Of a stretch of DNA of 64,000 nt, positions 1-10,853 are shown piece after piece; the stretch's first letter is position 1; the number at the start of each line of letters is the position of its first letter. The stretch lies in the NCBI GenBank assembly GCA_015680905.1, contig CM027382.1:23843501-23907500 (forward strand), written 5' to 3'. The notes under the pieces are model-generated. The model was not told where the DNA came from. It saw only the letters and a program-made list of their open reading frames with translations, and searched no databases. Made by a program: the position numbers and the translations under genes. The DNA is from Coptis chinensis. Lineage: Eukaryota > Streptophyta > Magnoliopsida > Ranunculales > Ranunculaceae.

Positions 1-930
1 ATTTTAATTTAGTACTCTATGAGTCTATGGTCTATGGTTGCAATAGAATTTGACCTATAACCTATTTAACACACAAATTCTCAGTTTTGTTTAATTATTT
101 GTTAGTTATAATTGCAATTCGTGCATTAAACATTATAACTTGACCTGTTTAGTGCACCAAATTGTTGTTTTACGGGATTTATAACTCAAGTTCAAAATAG
201 TTGATAGAACAGAATGCTCCTAAATTCACAAAAAGTTCCAATTTTAGAGCCATGCTCAACTTGTGTGCACAATCACTAGTATACTTCAATAGATAAAACA
301 CAATCATGAATACGAAACATATTTCAAATTTTCGCCTTGCCTCGCCCCTCCTAATAAGAAAAAATAGCCCTTGGTGATGAACCACCTGCTAGGAATCACG
401 TAGAGAAAAACAAACAGAAACTCCAAAAATTGCTCAGATGTGGTGAGGAAGAACAAAATGCTCCAGACATATTTAGCTCTCAACAAGATCTAATTGGCTT
501 GAAGGTGAACAAACATAGCAGGTTTGACTTGGAAGAGATGAAAACTGCACTATAAGGTGCTTGGGGTTGCAATTGGTTTGCTAATATGCAGCTAATAAGG
601 AAAAGATCTTTGGAATACCTATATGTCGAACACACGGAAACATACTGTATTTGATATGCCTTAATTTTTTAGATTTCACCGTGTGAGACACTTTGTATCT
701 ATGTCGGATGTAACTTAGTTTAAAAGTCAAGATCTTAGTAGTAGATAACTAGATATGACTTATGAGATCCCGTATTAGTCACATTTTGCTGAAAACAAAA
801 CGTACCGGAGCAAACTAAATTTATTCATGGAGACAACATCTGACACTTGTAAAACATGTAATGCTTTCTGTCTTAATGTCAATTGTGCCAATGCAAAAGA
901 TAAAGTATATGTATAGCGAAGAATGATAAC
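1..930. other. AT-rich flank, no gene supported
   Basis: This would be the downstream side of the CLASRP-like gene, which is read on the minus strand. I looked for its next exons (an acidic stretch followed by a conserved block with many Arg and Lys) and found none, so either intron 3 runs out of the window or the gene copy is truncated. A short plus-strand stretch around 490-600 reads protein-like before a stop, but I cannot identify it. Confidence 0.5.
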
Positions 931-1572
931 CTGTTCAAAGCAAATGGAGCAGTGATCTTTGCTTCTATCTCTAGGCTAGCATGTTGCAAACCCTCTTCAT
1001 CCATAACTGTCAATAAACATTAAAAATCGTCAAACTTGCCACTAAATTACAAATAGTCAAAAACTTTAGACTGATATAAAAAATAAAAAAAATTGCTTAA
1101 GAAATTAAAAAGTACCGACATCCTCTACGGCGAAGCTTAATTAAATCCCGGTAACGCTCAAAATTAACAAACTCTTCTAGTTCTTCCTCTTCCTCAGTCT
1201 TGGAATGGAGTCTAAAATTTCGAGAAGTGGAATCTCGTATGAAATCAAGAAGTGCCCGGCCATCAAATCTGTCAATTAATATATCCTGCTTTCCATTCCA
1301 TGGAATCCTGTAAATATTGAAACTTTAGGTAAATAATAATAATGAAATTGTGGAGATAATAAAAAAAATTCTTACAAGCCTTGTTGATCTTGAGTAGCTT
1401 GATAAATGCCATCATCACGATACATACGACAACGAGTACCAACGGGCATTAAAGATTGTTGAGGGTCGCCTCTTCTTTTAGCTAGAAATACTGCTCTTCT
1501 TTGTGCTCTTTTTCTAGCTGCGTCCATTAAATCGTGTACTTTTTTTTCTGACCTTCGAGCTTCATGCCACAT
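931..1572 (-). CDS. CLASRP/SWAP2-like splicing-factor gene, exons 1-3 only
   Basis: Three exons can be read: 1376-1572, 1120-1307 and 931-1006. Introns have GT-AG ends; the exon 2 donor is the weaker GTCGGT and keeps the frame. The start is the ATG at 1572, giving the family's invariant opening MWHEARRSEKKVHDLMDAAR, followed by AKRRGDPQQS, YRDDGIYQATQDQQGL, IPWNGKQDILIDRFDGRALL, an acidic EEEEELEEF stretch and FERYRDLIKLRRRGF. This is the conserved N-terminal domain of CLK4-associating SR-rich protein (suppressor-of-white-apricot related), a nuclear protein linked to alternative splicing. About 153 residues are encoded here; the Arg/Ser-rich remainder is absent. The visible reading frame is intact, so this could be a real gene continuing left of the window. 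With two other host fragments in the same orientation nearby, a captured or truncated copy is also possible. Confidence 0.85.
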
Positions 1573-1925
1573 CTTTTTTTTTCTTTTCGATTAAGGTTTT
1601 CTTTCAGAACAGAAATTAAACAGCGTACTAAAAAAACCTAGTTTTAAGTAAGAACAAAATACACGTGTAAGAATTACACGATGATCCTGACGGGCCTTTA
1701 TTAAATTGGCCCAAATTCAATTGGATATCACTAGATTTTTTTTTTTTGTCGATATTTTTGTCATGATAGCAAAATGTAGTGACGTGTATCTAATGGGAGC
1801 AAAAGTAAAACCCATGCTATTTTTAAACCCATCAGAAAAGCCTGTTAATTTTTCAAAAAAAATTAATTGGGCTTTTGTTCACCTATAAATTTAAGGCCAG
1901 TAAATTTGGGTCTCTTTAATTTTTA
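1573..1925. other. 5' flank of the CLASRP-like gene
   Basis: This is the upstream (promoter side) sequence of the minus-strand gene. It is AT-rich with homopolymer T and A runs and no coding signal that I trust. An ACACGTG (G-box-like) word occurs near 1660-1670 and could be regulatory, but one short word is weak evidence. Confidence 0.3.
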
Positions 1926-2162
1926 GGGTTAACTAGTATTACCCCCCTAGATGAGCCCCACTAGATTAGCCAATTAGGATTTCCCCCCCCCCCCACTAGA
2001 TGGGAAATTAGGGTCTCCCCCCTAAATACACACAAAAAAAAGTCAAAGTGGATTGACCGAAATTTTTTTGTGTGTATTTAGGGGAGGAGACCCTAATTTC
2101 TCATCTAGTGGGGGGGAAATCCTAATTGGCTTATCTAGTAGGGGGGTAACACTAGTTCACCC
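1926..2162. mobile_element. Foldback MITE (237 bp) with C/G-tract arms
   Basis: The element is almost entirely an inverted repeat. The left arm (about 1926-2033) and right arm (about 2064-2162) pair over roughly 100 bp around a spacer of about 30 bp. The ends read GGGTTAACTAGT and, inverted, GGGTGAACTAGT, flanked by TA on both sides. The arms contain runs of 6-11 C or G interleaved with CACTAGATG-type words. Arm pairing is high with small differences in homopolymer length, so the insertion is not very old. It carries no coding sequence. The TA flanks would fit a Tc1/mariner-type target, but the ends do not match the Stowaway consensus, so the superfamily stays open. Confidence 0.75.
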
Positions 2163-5100
2163 TAATTTTTAAAAACTTTTGTTGAACTTTTGTTATTTTG
2201 TTAATGAATTTAGATTACGTAAAGCTGTAAGTGCGTACCACTTAAGAGTTCGGCACTTTTTTATGAGAAGAAAGCTTCAAACATTACCGACAATTGGGAT
2301 AAAAAACAATTAAATAAAACACTTAGAAGTTGAAGTTGTACAATATTCAATATAATTTCTACTTTTTTTTAAACCAATATCACTTCAACTTTATCAAGGA
2401 GCATCCAGCCCATCAATGAAAACGTACAATTCTTGAATGAAGATTTCTACTGTCGAAACTTGAAAAATAAAATAAAAAGATCATCACCTCCCCAACCTAC
2501 TTTCTTTTCTAGCAAAAAGAGAAATCAATTATTCACAAATTCGTCTGTATTTCATCTAAATCTTGGCTGAGTGATGCCATAAAGCCAAACTATGTCAAAG
2601 AGTAACAAAACAGCAATATACGCCTTGAATAGAAACTGACATATTACTATCGTGCAGCTTCATCCCCTGGATATATGACAATAATGGAAATCTTTTAGGT
2701 TGATTTCATTACATTTTTAATAGCATCACCATGCCACCACAATTTTACATGATTTTTACACATAAAAATGAAATAAGTCTAATTAAAATACACCAATTAA
2801 ATGGACAGATCTTTGCCTCTTTGGGCAGTTTATAACAACATAAAGCTATCTCAAAACCATTAATCATTCCCCTGCAAAACAGTATGATAAACTCATTCAC
2901 ATCTGACATGCCTACAACAGAGCTTCTCAATTCTAAGCGCAAAAGCAAGTTATTAACTATACTCCTCATTCAAATTCAAATGAATTCATCTCACCAAACT
3001 TAACAAAATGGCACAAAAGTCAGTGCCACATAAAAAGGGCTCTTGCTTATTCTATTATCCTCCAAATTTCTTTTTCTCCATATTGTCATAACTATCCATA
3101 CATCATGTAAATACCGGAGACCAAAACTGCCACAAAAAAGCCAACTGATGCAAAGGCATATATAAAAAATCACAAAGGGGGAATAGTAAAAAGCAAAAAA
3201 GAAATGAAAACGATGCGTGAAAGGGTTAGTTTTTATCAAAATTATGTTTTAAATTCATCCAATGTAGCAGAATAATCTATATCAAACATATGTTGCCTAA
3301 TTTTTATGATAGTTCTTTGAAACAATTTATACAACAAAATGCTTTAAGCAAATTTGGATGATTAGTATATTTTTTTTTTGTAGCTTGAACAACGGATGAC
3401 GCTGTGAAGCTCTCTTCCATTTGTTTACACCAATTATGTCAAATAGACCATATTGGTTCATTAAAATAATAAAAAATCATCGTTTGGCCACCACCGGAGT
3501 CATAAGTCCTATGAAAAACTAATAATTAATACAAATCTAACATGCTTCAATCGAAATAGTGTATAAAGAAGACATATCCGTAGTTACTAATAGAGGAATG
3601 AAGACAGTGTTAAAATACATGAATCTGACCAAAAAGAGGAACTCAAATCTTAACGAAAAATTTCACAATAAGATTTTCGTTTCCTAAGCAACCACCAAGA
3701 TATGAGCAAATGATGACAACTATGAAGAATTTACTAAATAAAGTTATAAACCTATAATTCCAAACAAACACCCAAGTTAGATAAAATTCACTAAAATTGA
3801 TACGAACAGGTGCAAATGTGCAATCATTCACGCTAAAAGTAGTAGAATCTATAAAGTTTGTAATGTGATTATATTTAAGCTTCTATATAATTCGCATCAC
3901 ATAAAAGCAAAACAATATAACATGTAAATTTTATAAGTGAAAAAGAATAGGTATGTTATAAATATATTAGGGGAAAAAAAAGATATATTCAAAGTAAACA
4001 CCTCTATATTAATCAATAAATAAGCCCTACACCTAACATTTGAACTAAAACGTTTCTTTATTCATTCAATAGAGTTGTAGGAAAGGCACCATCTACGCTT
4101 CCTTTTCTTTGTGGGTTTTCAGTAGTTCAAGCTCAAAAACTTTGAATGTCAATTCCTCTCGCACTATGCACTGCACTCACTTAACAATTTTTTCCCCTAC
4201 AAAGACGTCATATAAGTTCATTCTCTCATTCAAAATGGTTAAAACCATCTTGACATTGTTTTTATCAATAGCAGACTAAATTGTATCAACCAAGTCACAC
4301 TATCTAATTATCATAATATTAACTACGCTTAGTTATGCAAGACTTGCTCAACAAATTACATAGGTAATGCACTTAAAAAACGTAAAACTATTGAAAATAT
4401 GATACATTATAGCAAAGGTGTTTGAGTGTTACCACGTAAAAGAAAGAAAATTAACAAATCAGTTCACAGGCTTTAAGAGCTTATGCAATTGAAGTTTTAT
4501 TACCAAATAATTCAAATCAACAAAGACAATAATTGTAATTAGATGGCAAGATACATTGTATGGTTGTCAGTTGGTGCAATCAAACAGTAGTAGCACATAA
4601 AAAGATTCTAAAATCAAATTTATCGATAATATGTTATCACAATCTACTACATATTTCTTGTTAAATTAGTAATTGTTGGTAGCTGATAGCAAATAATAAC
4701 ACACTATCATTAACGATAAGAACCTAGTTTTCTTCATTCTCTGTGTTAATCATTGAAAACAACTAACTATACTATAAAAACATTTAAAAAAATAAAAATA
4801 AAACAATAATGTAGAGACCAAAACTATTATAAATGAAAAACTCATATGAAACAGTGAGTCCACCAAGAAGCTTGAGGAATAAATAATAAGTGTATTGGTA
4901 AGAAAATAAGTACATATTATGAAAACTTGGACTATTTTGAAAAAACAACAATTTGTATCCGCGTTGTCGATTGTGGCCCCAATTAATTTGGGACTCAAAT
5001 TTGTGTTGACCGGTATCTAAAATGGTTAGTAGTCTAGTAGATAGCGGCATAGTGCTAACTGTGATCATATTTTATATTAACGACTCAACCTCATCTATCG

Positions 5101-5385
5101 AAGATCTTGCAGACCAAAATACATTATATTGTAATGAGAACAATTAACCTTTTGTACTAAGTCCAGCATATTTCCAGTATTCCATCAATAGGTACTTGTA
5201 TTTGTGAATTTCAAATAAGAAAAATTTACTAATTAAGTTTGTATTTATTAGCTTTCATTTTTTCCAGACAGCCTAGTAACATTATAATGAGATCTATATA
5301 CAATTAAAAAAATAAAATAAAGATAACTACATTTGGTTCCCAATTATATCTGAAATTGTTATGGAGTTAGCAACAAAAACATCAC
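2163..5385. other. AT-rich region without a recognised gene
   Basis: No exon with recognisable conservation was found on either strand over these 3.2 kb. Short open frames here are AT-rich, rich in Phe, Ile, Tyr and Leu, and look like chance. If the pfkB-like exon just to the right belonged to a complete gene, its following exons should lie here; I could not find them. Confidence 0.4.
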
Positions 5386-5493
5386 CTGCCATGTCATGCC
5401 CAATAATGTTTATCATAAAAGATTTAGCTCCAAGCTATGACATGCATTCGACAACATTCCTTGCTACTCCTCCTACCACATGGTACGGTATAC
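5386..5493 (-). pseudogene. pfkB-family (pseudouridine-kinase-like) exon with a stop
   Basis: On the minus strand, TTTCCTGTTCAG precedes an exon that ends at a GTGATG donor. It translates to PYHVVGGVARNVVECMS, a stop, then LGAKSFMINIIGHDMAG. The GGVARN-EC-S-LG pattern followed by I-x-x-x-G-x-D-x-A-G is the N-terminal substrate-binding segment of pfkB carbohydrate kinases, and closest in my memory to the plant pseudouridine kinase that phosphorylates pseudouridine in the peroxisomal degradation route. The in-frame TAG replaces the usual Lys of S-K-L-G. No neighbouring exons were found, so this is an isolated, broken fragment. Both splice sites look intact, which suggests that it was copied as genomic DNA rather than as cDNA. 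Confidence 0.65.
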
Positions 5494-7289
5494 CTGAACA
5501 GGAAAGTTCCAATCAATAAATAAAGAAAACAGGAAAAGAAGGAAAATGGACAAAGTAACATTTAGTCTTATTAATAAGTATCACAATTTGTTATTTTTTC
5601 ATCATTTTTGCTTGGAACGTCAGCCTATATATGAAAAAGAGTTTATTCAGACACATGTGTCATCCAACACAAACACAGGGAGGCAGACACATGTACATCT
5701 CCTCTCCAATCTCAATATCAATCCCTTCTCTCACACTATAATGTTTCCTGTCAGCCTCTACCTATCTTCCCGATCTTATCAATAGTTACACTTCTCCAAA
5801 CTGCCAAAAACACACTGAGGCAGAATATATCCTCTTCCCAACCTTAAATATTCTACCTCTCCATGCTAATGCATGTGTGCCCTTAATTGTATTTCCCATA
5901 ACCCCATCACATGTTATCATATTCTCATCTCACCAACCAAACTACATGCCCTTTTCATGTTAGTGCCTCACCACTACAAACTCTCTTACTTATCATTAAA
6001 ATTAGCTTACATTAATAATACACTTAATGAGCATGCAGTCAAATATATACATGTCCAGGAGTTGTTGTCGTTGGATGAGGTAGAGTAATTGGTTTTGCAT
6101 AGATATCCAGTACCATGCCTCCTATTATCACAGGTGATGTTGAGATAAATTAGTGATTTTCATGAATGCGTGTTTTGTTTTGTTAAATAAAGATAAGGTT
6201 TGTGTTTTACGACATAAGGTTTTTTTTATCAATTAGTATAAACTTGACGGTATCAAAATTATGCATGATAATTATGTGATTGACATTGAATTGGTAACGT
6301 GAGTTACGGTAAATATTACCATTTGAATAGTTGTTCCCTTTGATTACAGGGTTTTTGTAAATGTAAATGATAAATTCCATAATACTTGCATAAAATTCTT
6401 AAACAAAACTAATGAACTACCCAATCGTAGGCATATGGTGAAATAAAAATGTGTACATGTCCAATTAGATTGCAACACTTTTCTCTTTGGAATCTGAATT
6501 ATCAATACATCAAAGGAACAAAATTCTGCAAGTTCGAGCAAATGGGTTATAAAAAAATCGCTTATTGTGCGCCAAGTATTTACAAAGTACTTTGCAACAC
6601 GGAGTCACATACCATATGTTTTGAAGCAAAAGATCCCAAAACAACTATACATGATAATCATATCTTTAATAACTCTATGACAAAGCAAGTGTTTCTAATT
6701 AGACTCAAGCATTCAACTATCGAATTATATGTGGGGAAACACTAAACCACTTGAAAATGAGATCTCTTGGCAATGAACAAATTAAAACTTGAATGAAAAA
6801 TAATTGAAGAGTATAAAAATTAAGTAAATATAATAACAATGAGTAAATTTAACATTACCTTCTTCAATTTGAGAACCCTTCAGTTCCCGAAAAATAATGA
6901 AACTGGTATAGGGGAAAAGAAGTGGGATTTCATATGTAGTTCACCAAATGTAGATGAAAGTATGTCTTAGTGATGTTATTGATATCCTTAAAATCGTAAA
7001 GTCGCAGATAACTTTTATTTGAAGTGTATCGATAAGTATACAAACTCAATTACAAAGATACGGAAAAGCATCATAAGACTCATGGAAAACAGTATTAGCT
7101 ACAGTAACACATACACAGAATAATAAATAAGAAAAAAGTGTCTCCCACTTACTCCACTAGAAACTTATGTTGTATTTAGATTGGTTGTTCTATAGTTAAG
7201 GAAATGCACAAAATTTCAAAGAGTTTTTTTCCCGTTGAGAAGGTAACGATTAATATATATATAGATAAGAGAATTTTAAAGTAGGATGA
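5494..7289. other. Non-coding region between gene fragments
   Basis: This stretch is AT-rich, with a pyrimidine- and CA-rich segment at about 5640-5960. The longest open frame on the plus strand (6449-6745) has no recognisable motif and no codon bias that stands out from its surroundings. I see no RNA gene, repeat or regulatory element that I can support. Confidence 0.35.
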
Positions 7290-7409
7290 GCTATCCTAAC
7301 AGAAAGCAAAGTGATGTTATGGAACTAAACATTCACATACCAAAACATGAGCTGATTGGTATGTGAATGTTTAGTTCCATAACATCACTTTGCTTTCTGT
7401 TAGGATAGC
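7290..7409. repeat. Perfect 53-bp inverted repeat, 14-bp loop
   Basis: Bases 7290-7342 are the exact reverse complement of 7357-7409, separated by 14 bases. The right arm ends exactly where similarity of the adjacent importin-4 exon stops (after the codons for GHW). The repeat is longer and cleaner than a chance hairpin. It does not look like a transposon because the arms have no target duplication. A fold-back repair or template-switch event at a break in the importin gene is a reasonable reading, but it is inference. Confidence 0.9.
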
Positions 7410-7613
7410 CCAATGACCAGTAATCTCTTTCCTTAAAAGAACAACGGACAACTGTCTAACATTTGGGGTTTTAACCGTCCGGAGATGGTGAATTAAAGCA
7501 GGGATTACTTGTGGATCTTTTACTAATCTTTTAATTTGTTCTTCTGCTTGTCTTCTTGCATCGTTATTTGGCATCAGAAATTGTATCAATAATAACTCTA
7601 GTGACTGTGACAT
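7410..7613 (-). pseudogene. Importin-4-like (karyopherin beta) gene, first exon only
   Basis: From the ATG at 7613 the protein reads MSQSLELLLIQFLMPNNDAR, RQAEEQIKRLVKDPQVIPAL, then IHHLRTVKTPNVRQLSVVLL and RKEITGHW. This is the start of plant importin-4 (IMB4-type importin beta), covering the first HEAT repeats and the importin-beta N-terminal domain that binds Ran-GTP; the intact protein carries cargo, including histones, through nuclear pores. The family protein has about 1050 residues and only about 67 are here. After GHW the sequence switches directly into the inverted repeat, and what follows in frame (AILTES...) is not importin. The 5' leader and a promoter-like stretch are retained upstream. 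The fragment probably cannot make a functional importin, although its promoter might still drive transcription. Confidence 0.85.
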
Positions 7614-7680
7614 ATCTCTTCTCTTCTCTTCTCTCTCTCTCTGTCAAAACCCTAACTTCAAGTGTGTTAGGGTTTTGTGT
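7614..7680 (-). promoter_or_regulatory. Leader/promoter with CT tract and paired telo-boxes
   Basis: Directly upstream of the importin-4 ATG, read on the minus strand, there is a GA/CT-rich tract (7617-7642) and then two oppositely oriented AAACCCTAA telo-box words at about 7647-7655 and 7667-7675. Telo-boxes near the transcription start are known from plant genes of translation and cell-cycle function. The two copies form a small inverted repeat. Which of these the gene used is inference. Confidence 0.45.
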
Positions 7681-8232
7681 TTTGGTTGTTAATTACTTAA
7701 TTACCCACTGGCGAACAATTCAAATTAGGCGTGTATTTGGTTTTTTGAATCCCTAGCATGTAAAAAGACCAAAACGTTTTTTTATAAATTGCTAAACACA
7801 ACAATAATAAGATTAAGTAAGTAATCAACCAATTAATTATTTTTTAAATAGGGACTTTTTTATAAAATCTGCTGACGTGGCTCTCTATGAGCATCCTGGG
7901 AGAATGGATATTAATGTAGGTAGGATTTGGTGAATGGGTATACTATAAAAAAAAAAAAAAAAAAAAAAAATGGTGATATTTCACTTCAAAAGTGATCGAA
8001 ACTTTTGCTATAACAATTTCAACATGGCAAGATATTGTAACGTGTACCTAGACAAAAGAAAAATGTAACAGTCTTCCACATTAATGTCTACTAACAACAA
8101 TTTGGAAAGTGAAAAACAATTTAATCGTTGATGTGCTAATCTAATTAAGAGAAATGGTTGCATTAAAGGTGATTAGAAGTATATAACGTAACTACAACTT
8201 GATATGATGTAATGTTTAACAAAAATCTCATA
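7681..8232. other. AT-rich spacer with a 25-A run
   Basis: No coding signal was found. A run of about 25 A at 7946-7970 could be the tail of a retroposed sequence read on the plus strand, but I could not find a matching 5' end or target duplication. Confidence 0.3.
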
Positions 8233-9112
8233 TAATAGAACCTCGATAATTTAATACGTGATAAATTAATTATCGCGCTTAAATGATAAAATTTGCAAAC
8301 TTGGGCCAGTGCAACAAATAATAATTTATCTAAATTTATAAGATAATAGATTTCAAAACACCCCCGTGGAGTTTAGTGTGTTAGAATTCTCCTTTTGGTC
8401 TTTCAAATTACTTATGTGGGTTTGGTTGAGAAGATGAACAAGTGTGCTCTTTCTCTCTTTGTTTTTTGTGTAATAGTCCCACATTGGTTGGTAAACTTTT
8501 GGAAACCAGTTTTGCAGTATGTATTATTGTTTTAGTCTTATATTGGTTAGTTAACTCTTTGTGAGTGACTTGAACCTCTATATAAAGGCTTGTAGTCATC
8601 AACCAAAGATATTCAAGCCTTAGCCTCCAGAGAGAGTTGTATTGTGAGGGGGCGAAATCTTTTTTTAAGGATAGTGTATTCACACGCCTTCACTGTTCAT
8701 GTTCATTATGTCCTTTGGTTCTATTCGATTATCTACCCCCATTCATAATATAGTCGAGCCCATTTATTACATAAATTAATAAAATACAAATGAGGCAAAA
8801 TATTATACCTTCTTAGAATATGAGTTCAATGTTGCTTGACTTGTGATGAAATTTAAGTCAAGCTGGATCTCATCTCTAATCTTTTGTAATGCACTAACTA
8901 AGAAATATATATGAAGATAATATAATATGATCTTTAACACTATAGAAATATATTTCTAGAATAAACTTTGAAAATTCATAAATATTTGGATAAATTAATA
9001 ACTATTAATTTATTGATTAATTAATATCATTAACTGACTAATCAAAACCCCGCTTAATTAATAGATTTTGCCTGGTCCCAAGCTAGGGTATTAAATTACG
9101 AAGGTTCTACTG
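8233..9112. mobile_element. Emigrant-like (pogo/Tc1-mariner) element
   Basis: The right end, read inward, is CAGTAGAACCTTCGTAATTTAATA; the left end is TAATAGAACCTCGATAATTTAATA. Both are flanked by TA. This matches the CAGTAAAACCTCTATAAATTAATA-type termini of the plant Emigrant/Lemi1 family, whose transposases are pogo-like. Further in, paired words (CTTGGGCCAG and CTTGGGACCAGG) extend the inverted similarity. At about 880 bp it is longer than a usual Emigrant MITE. The extra sequence includes a promoter-like block at 8360-8760 that probably is a separate insertion. No transposase frame is open. Confidence 0.65.
8360..8760 (+). promoter_or_regulatory. Promoter-like block, possibly an LTR remnant
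   Basis: On the plus strand AGTCCCACATTGGTTGGTAAAC (8466-8487) is followed by a weaker repeat AGTCTTATATTGGTTAG (8533-8549), a TATATAAAGG box (8579-8588) and an AGAGAGAGTTGTATTGTGAG stretch. TCCCACATTGG words upstream of a TATA box are common in LTRs of plant retroelements and resemble the USE of plant snRNA genes. No snRNA body follows, so a solo or partial LTR inside the Emigrant-like element is the better guess. I could not fix its ends or a target duplication. Confidence 0.35.
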
Positions 9113-9335
9113 TATAAGTTAGGATATATGGTTCTCAATTTTATAATTAGCATGTAGGACAAAGAAAATGTTAAACTCCCCAAGCTGGATAGCCCACTTA
9201 ATTAGCCATTCTGCCTGAGAGCTCGGGCTTAGTCAATACACTCTTGAGCGAAGACTTTATAATTACTTTGATCGTGTGTTGATGAGTCTAGGAGTCACTT
9301 TCTAGATTTTTCTAATCTCACGATTCCCAATAATT

Positions 9336-9683
9336 CTATACTGACACATAAAAATTGACACAGTCGACTAACATAGTGACGTGGCACTGCAGTATCAATG
9401 TTGCACCTGAAAAACCACCACTGCAACATCAATGTTGCACTCAGAAATATTATTACAATATCAATGTTGCTCCATGAAAAATCAATAGAATGGATGGTTT
9501 GCTATAAAAAAAAAAACATGAGAATGGAAAAATGAGAACGGAAAGATCATAATAGAAAGAGAAAAAGTGTTTTGAGAGACAGATAAGAGATTTTTAGCAC
9601 TTATTTTCAGCACTGTAACTTCAATGTTGCAACATACCACGTCACTGTGTCTTGATTGTGTCATTTTTCCTGTGTCAGTATAG
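9336..9683. mobile_element. MITE with ~50-bp TIRs (348 bp)
   Basis: The left end CTATACTGACACATAAAAAT and the inverted right end CTATACTGACACAGGAAAAA pair, and the similarity extends over about 50 bp to a shared AGTGACGTGG block. Inside, the word TCAATGTTGC occurs four times (about 9397, 9430, 9462 and 9622), partly as palindromic GCAACATCAATGTTGC. No open frame is expected at this size. The target duplication is unclear (TA is possible), so the superfamily is not assigned. Confidence 0.65.
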
Positions 9684-10398
9684 TATTACTCTTATGCTTA
9701 ATAGTTAGTAGTTTTCTTTTATCATTCAAAATTCGTGATCCTAATAAAGATCTCTTAGTTGCATCGTTCTTTTATAAAATGTAGTGACAACACAGATGTT
9801 GTCTTAGCCGATGAAAATGGAAAGCAAATATCTATTGTTGTGTTTGGGGTTCGCTTAATTAACACAATTTCTTTGTATTAAACTTGATCTAGCGAGAGTA
9901 TGATATGGAATTAACAAGTTTTCCTACTCTGCATTTCTTTATTATGTCCTTGAATTAGCTAGATGCACTATGACCTTGACTTAACTCGATCAACAACTTT
10001 GTTAGTTTTCATTAATTGTATTTTTTTTTTTCTTTTTTCAGGGTATTGATTGCAATCTCAGGTGAATGGGTTATGTTCTACTGGTTTGCAATGATCTCAG
10101 GTTAGAAGTCAAACTAAAAGTTCATCATGAGCAATATAAGCTTGATAAATATGAAGTTATCTATGGCATTGGGTTGATTACTAAAGTCCGTCTGAATAAT
10201 TTCTAGGACACTTGATAAATATCACGTATTATGTTTTATTTTTACTAATTGGCATACGTGTGTATGTCGATATGTACTTCAATAGAACCATTATTGAAAT
10301 TTATATTCATCTACAAAACAAATCCTTGGTGCTGAACTTTAGAACAAAAGGGCAACTTGTTCAATCATTCTAGAACTCCTTATGATGCTTAATGTTAA
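9684..10398. other. Spacer without recognised features
   Basis: A stretch around 9760-9860 reads protein-like on the plus strand (ADENGKQISIVVFGV), and a pyrimidine tract ending in CAG at 10022-10040 could be a splice acceptor. Neither could be tied to a known gene. They may be remains of another captured exon. Confidence 0.25.
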
Positions 10399-10764
10399 GG
10401 GGTTTTAGGGTTTTGGTCCTCCTAATTATAGTGTTATTAGGCTTTGGTCTGGAAATGATCGATTATTAGGTTTTGTTCCTCCTGGCCGGGTTGACCAACC
10501 ATGGGCATTAGTTCACCTCCCATTTTTTGCTATTACCCAAAATACCCTTAACGTGCCTTACACGTGACTCATTGGTTTTAAAATAAAAAATATATTACAC
10601 GTGTCAAAATATGGAGAATATGTTAACTAGCAATTGGAATTCAATTTTCTAATTCAAAATATGTGATGTAGCCTTGGTAATTAAGGTTGTTCTGCTGCTT
10701 ATTAGTAAGGTTATTCATTGAAACAAAAATGGGGAGAAATAGATGGGGAAAAGAGAAGAGAAAG

Positions 10765-10818
10765 ATGGGTGGAACTGTGGAAGTGATGTTGTTGCAGTCG
10801 TTGCCGCACGCTCCTAAG
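10765..10818 (+). pseudogene. MULE-A zinc-knuckle/GRF-like gene, exon 1
   Basis: The ATG at 10765 opens MGGTVEVMLLQSLPHAPK, then a GTAAAG donor. The MULE-B copy has MGGSEMVVLSPPK followed by GTAAGT, so the start, the ending Pro-Lys and the intron position in phase 0 are shared. The LINE at 10854 lies 35 bases into the intron, so exon 2 is now about 6.5 kb away at 17350. See the exon 2 entry for the domain description. Confidence 0.7.
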
Positions 10819-10841
10819 GTAAAGTTAGGTTAGATCAGAAG

Positions 10842-10853
10842 GACTAAAACCTA
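10842..10853 (+). repeat. LINE-1 target-site duplication, left copy
   Basis: GACTAAAACCTA occurs here and again at 17284-17295, directly after the LINE's A-rich tail. The 12-bp length fits target-primed reverse transcription. Confidence 0.85.

Noticed and set aside
1706-1888. 60-codon ORF upstream of the CLASRP-like gene
   Set aside because: Begins in a T run and has no conserved feature; probably chance.
6449-6745. 98-codon plus-strand ORF as a gene
   Set aside because: No motif, no splice context and composition like its AT-rich surroundings; treated as chance.
8460-8620. Plant snRNA gene promoter (USE-like TCCCACAT plus TATA)
   Set aside because: No U1, U2, U4, U5 or U6 body follows the TATA box, and the spacing of the best USE-like word is too long.
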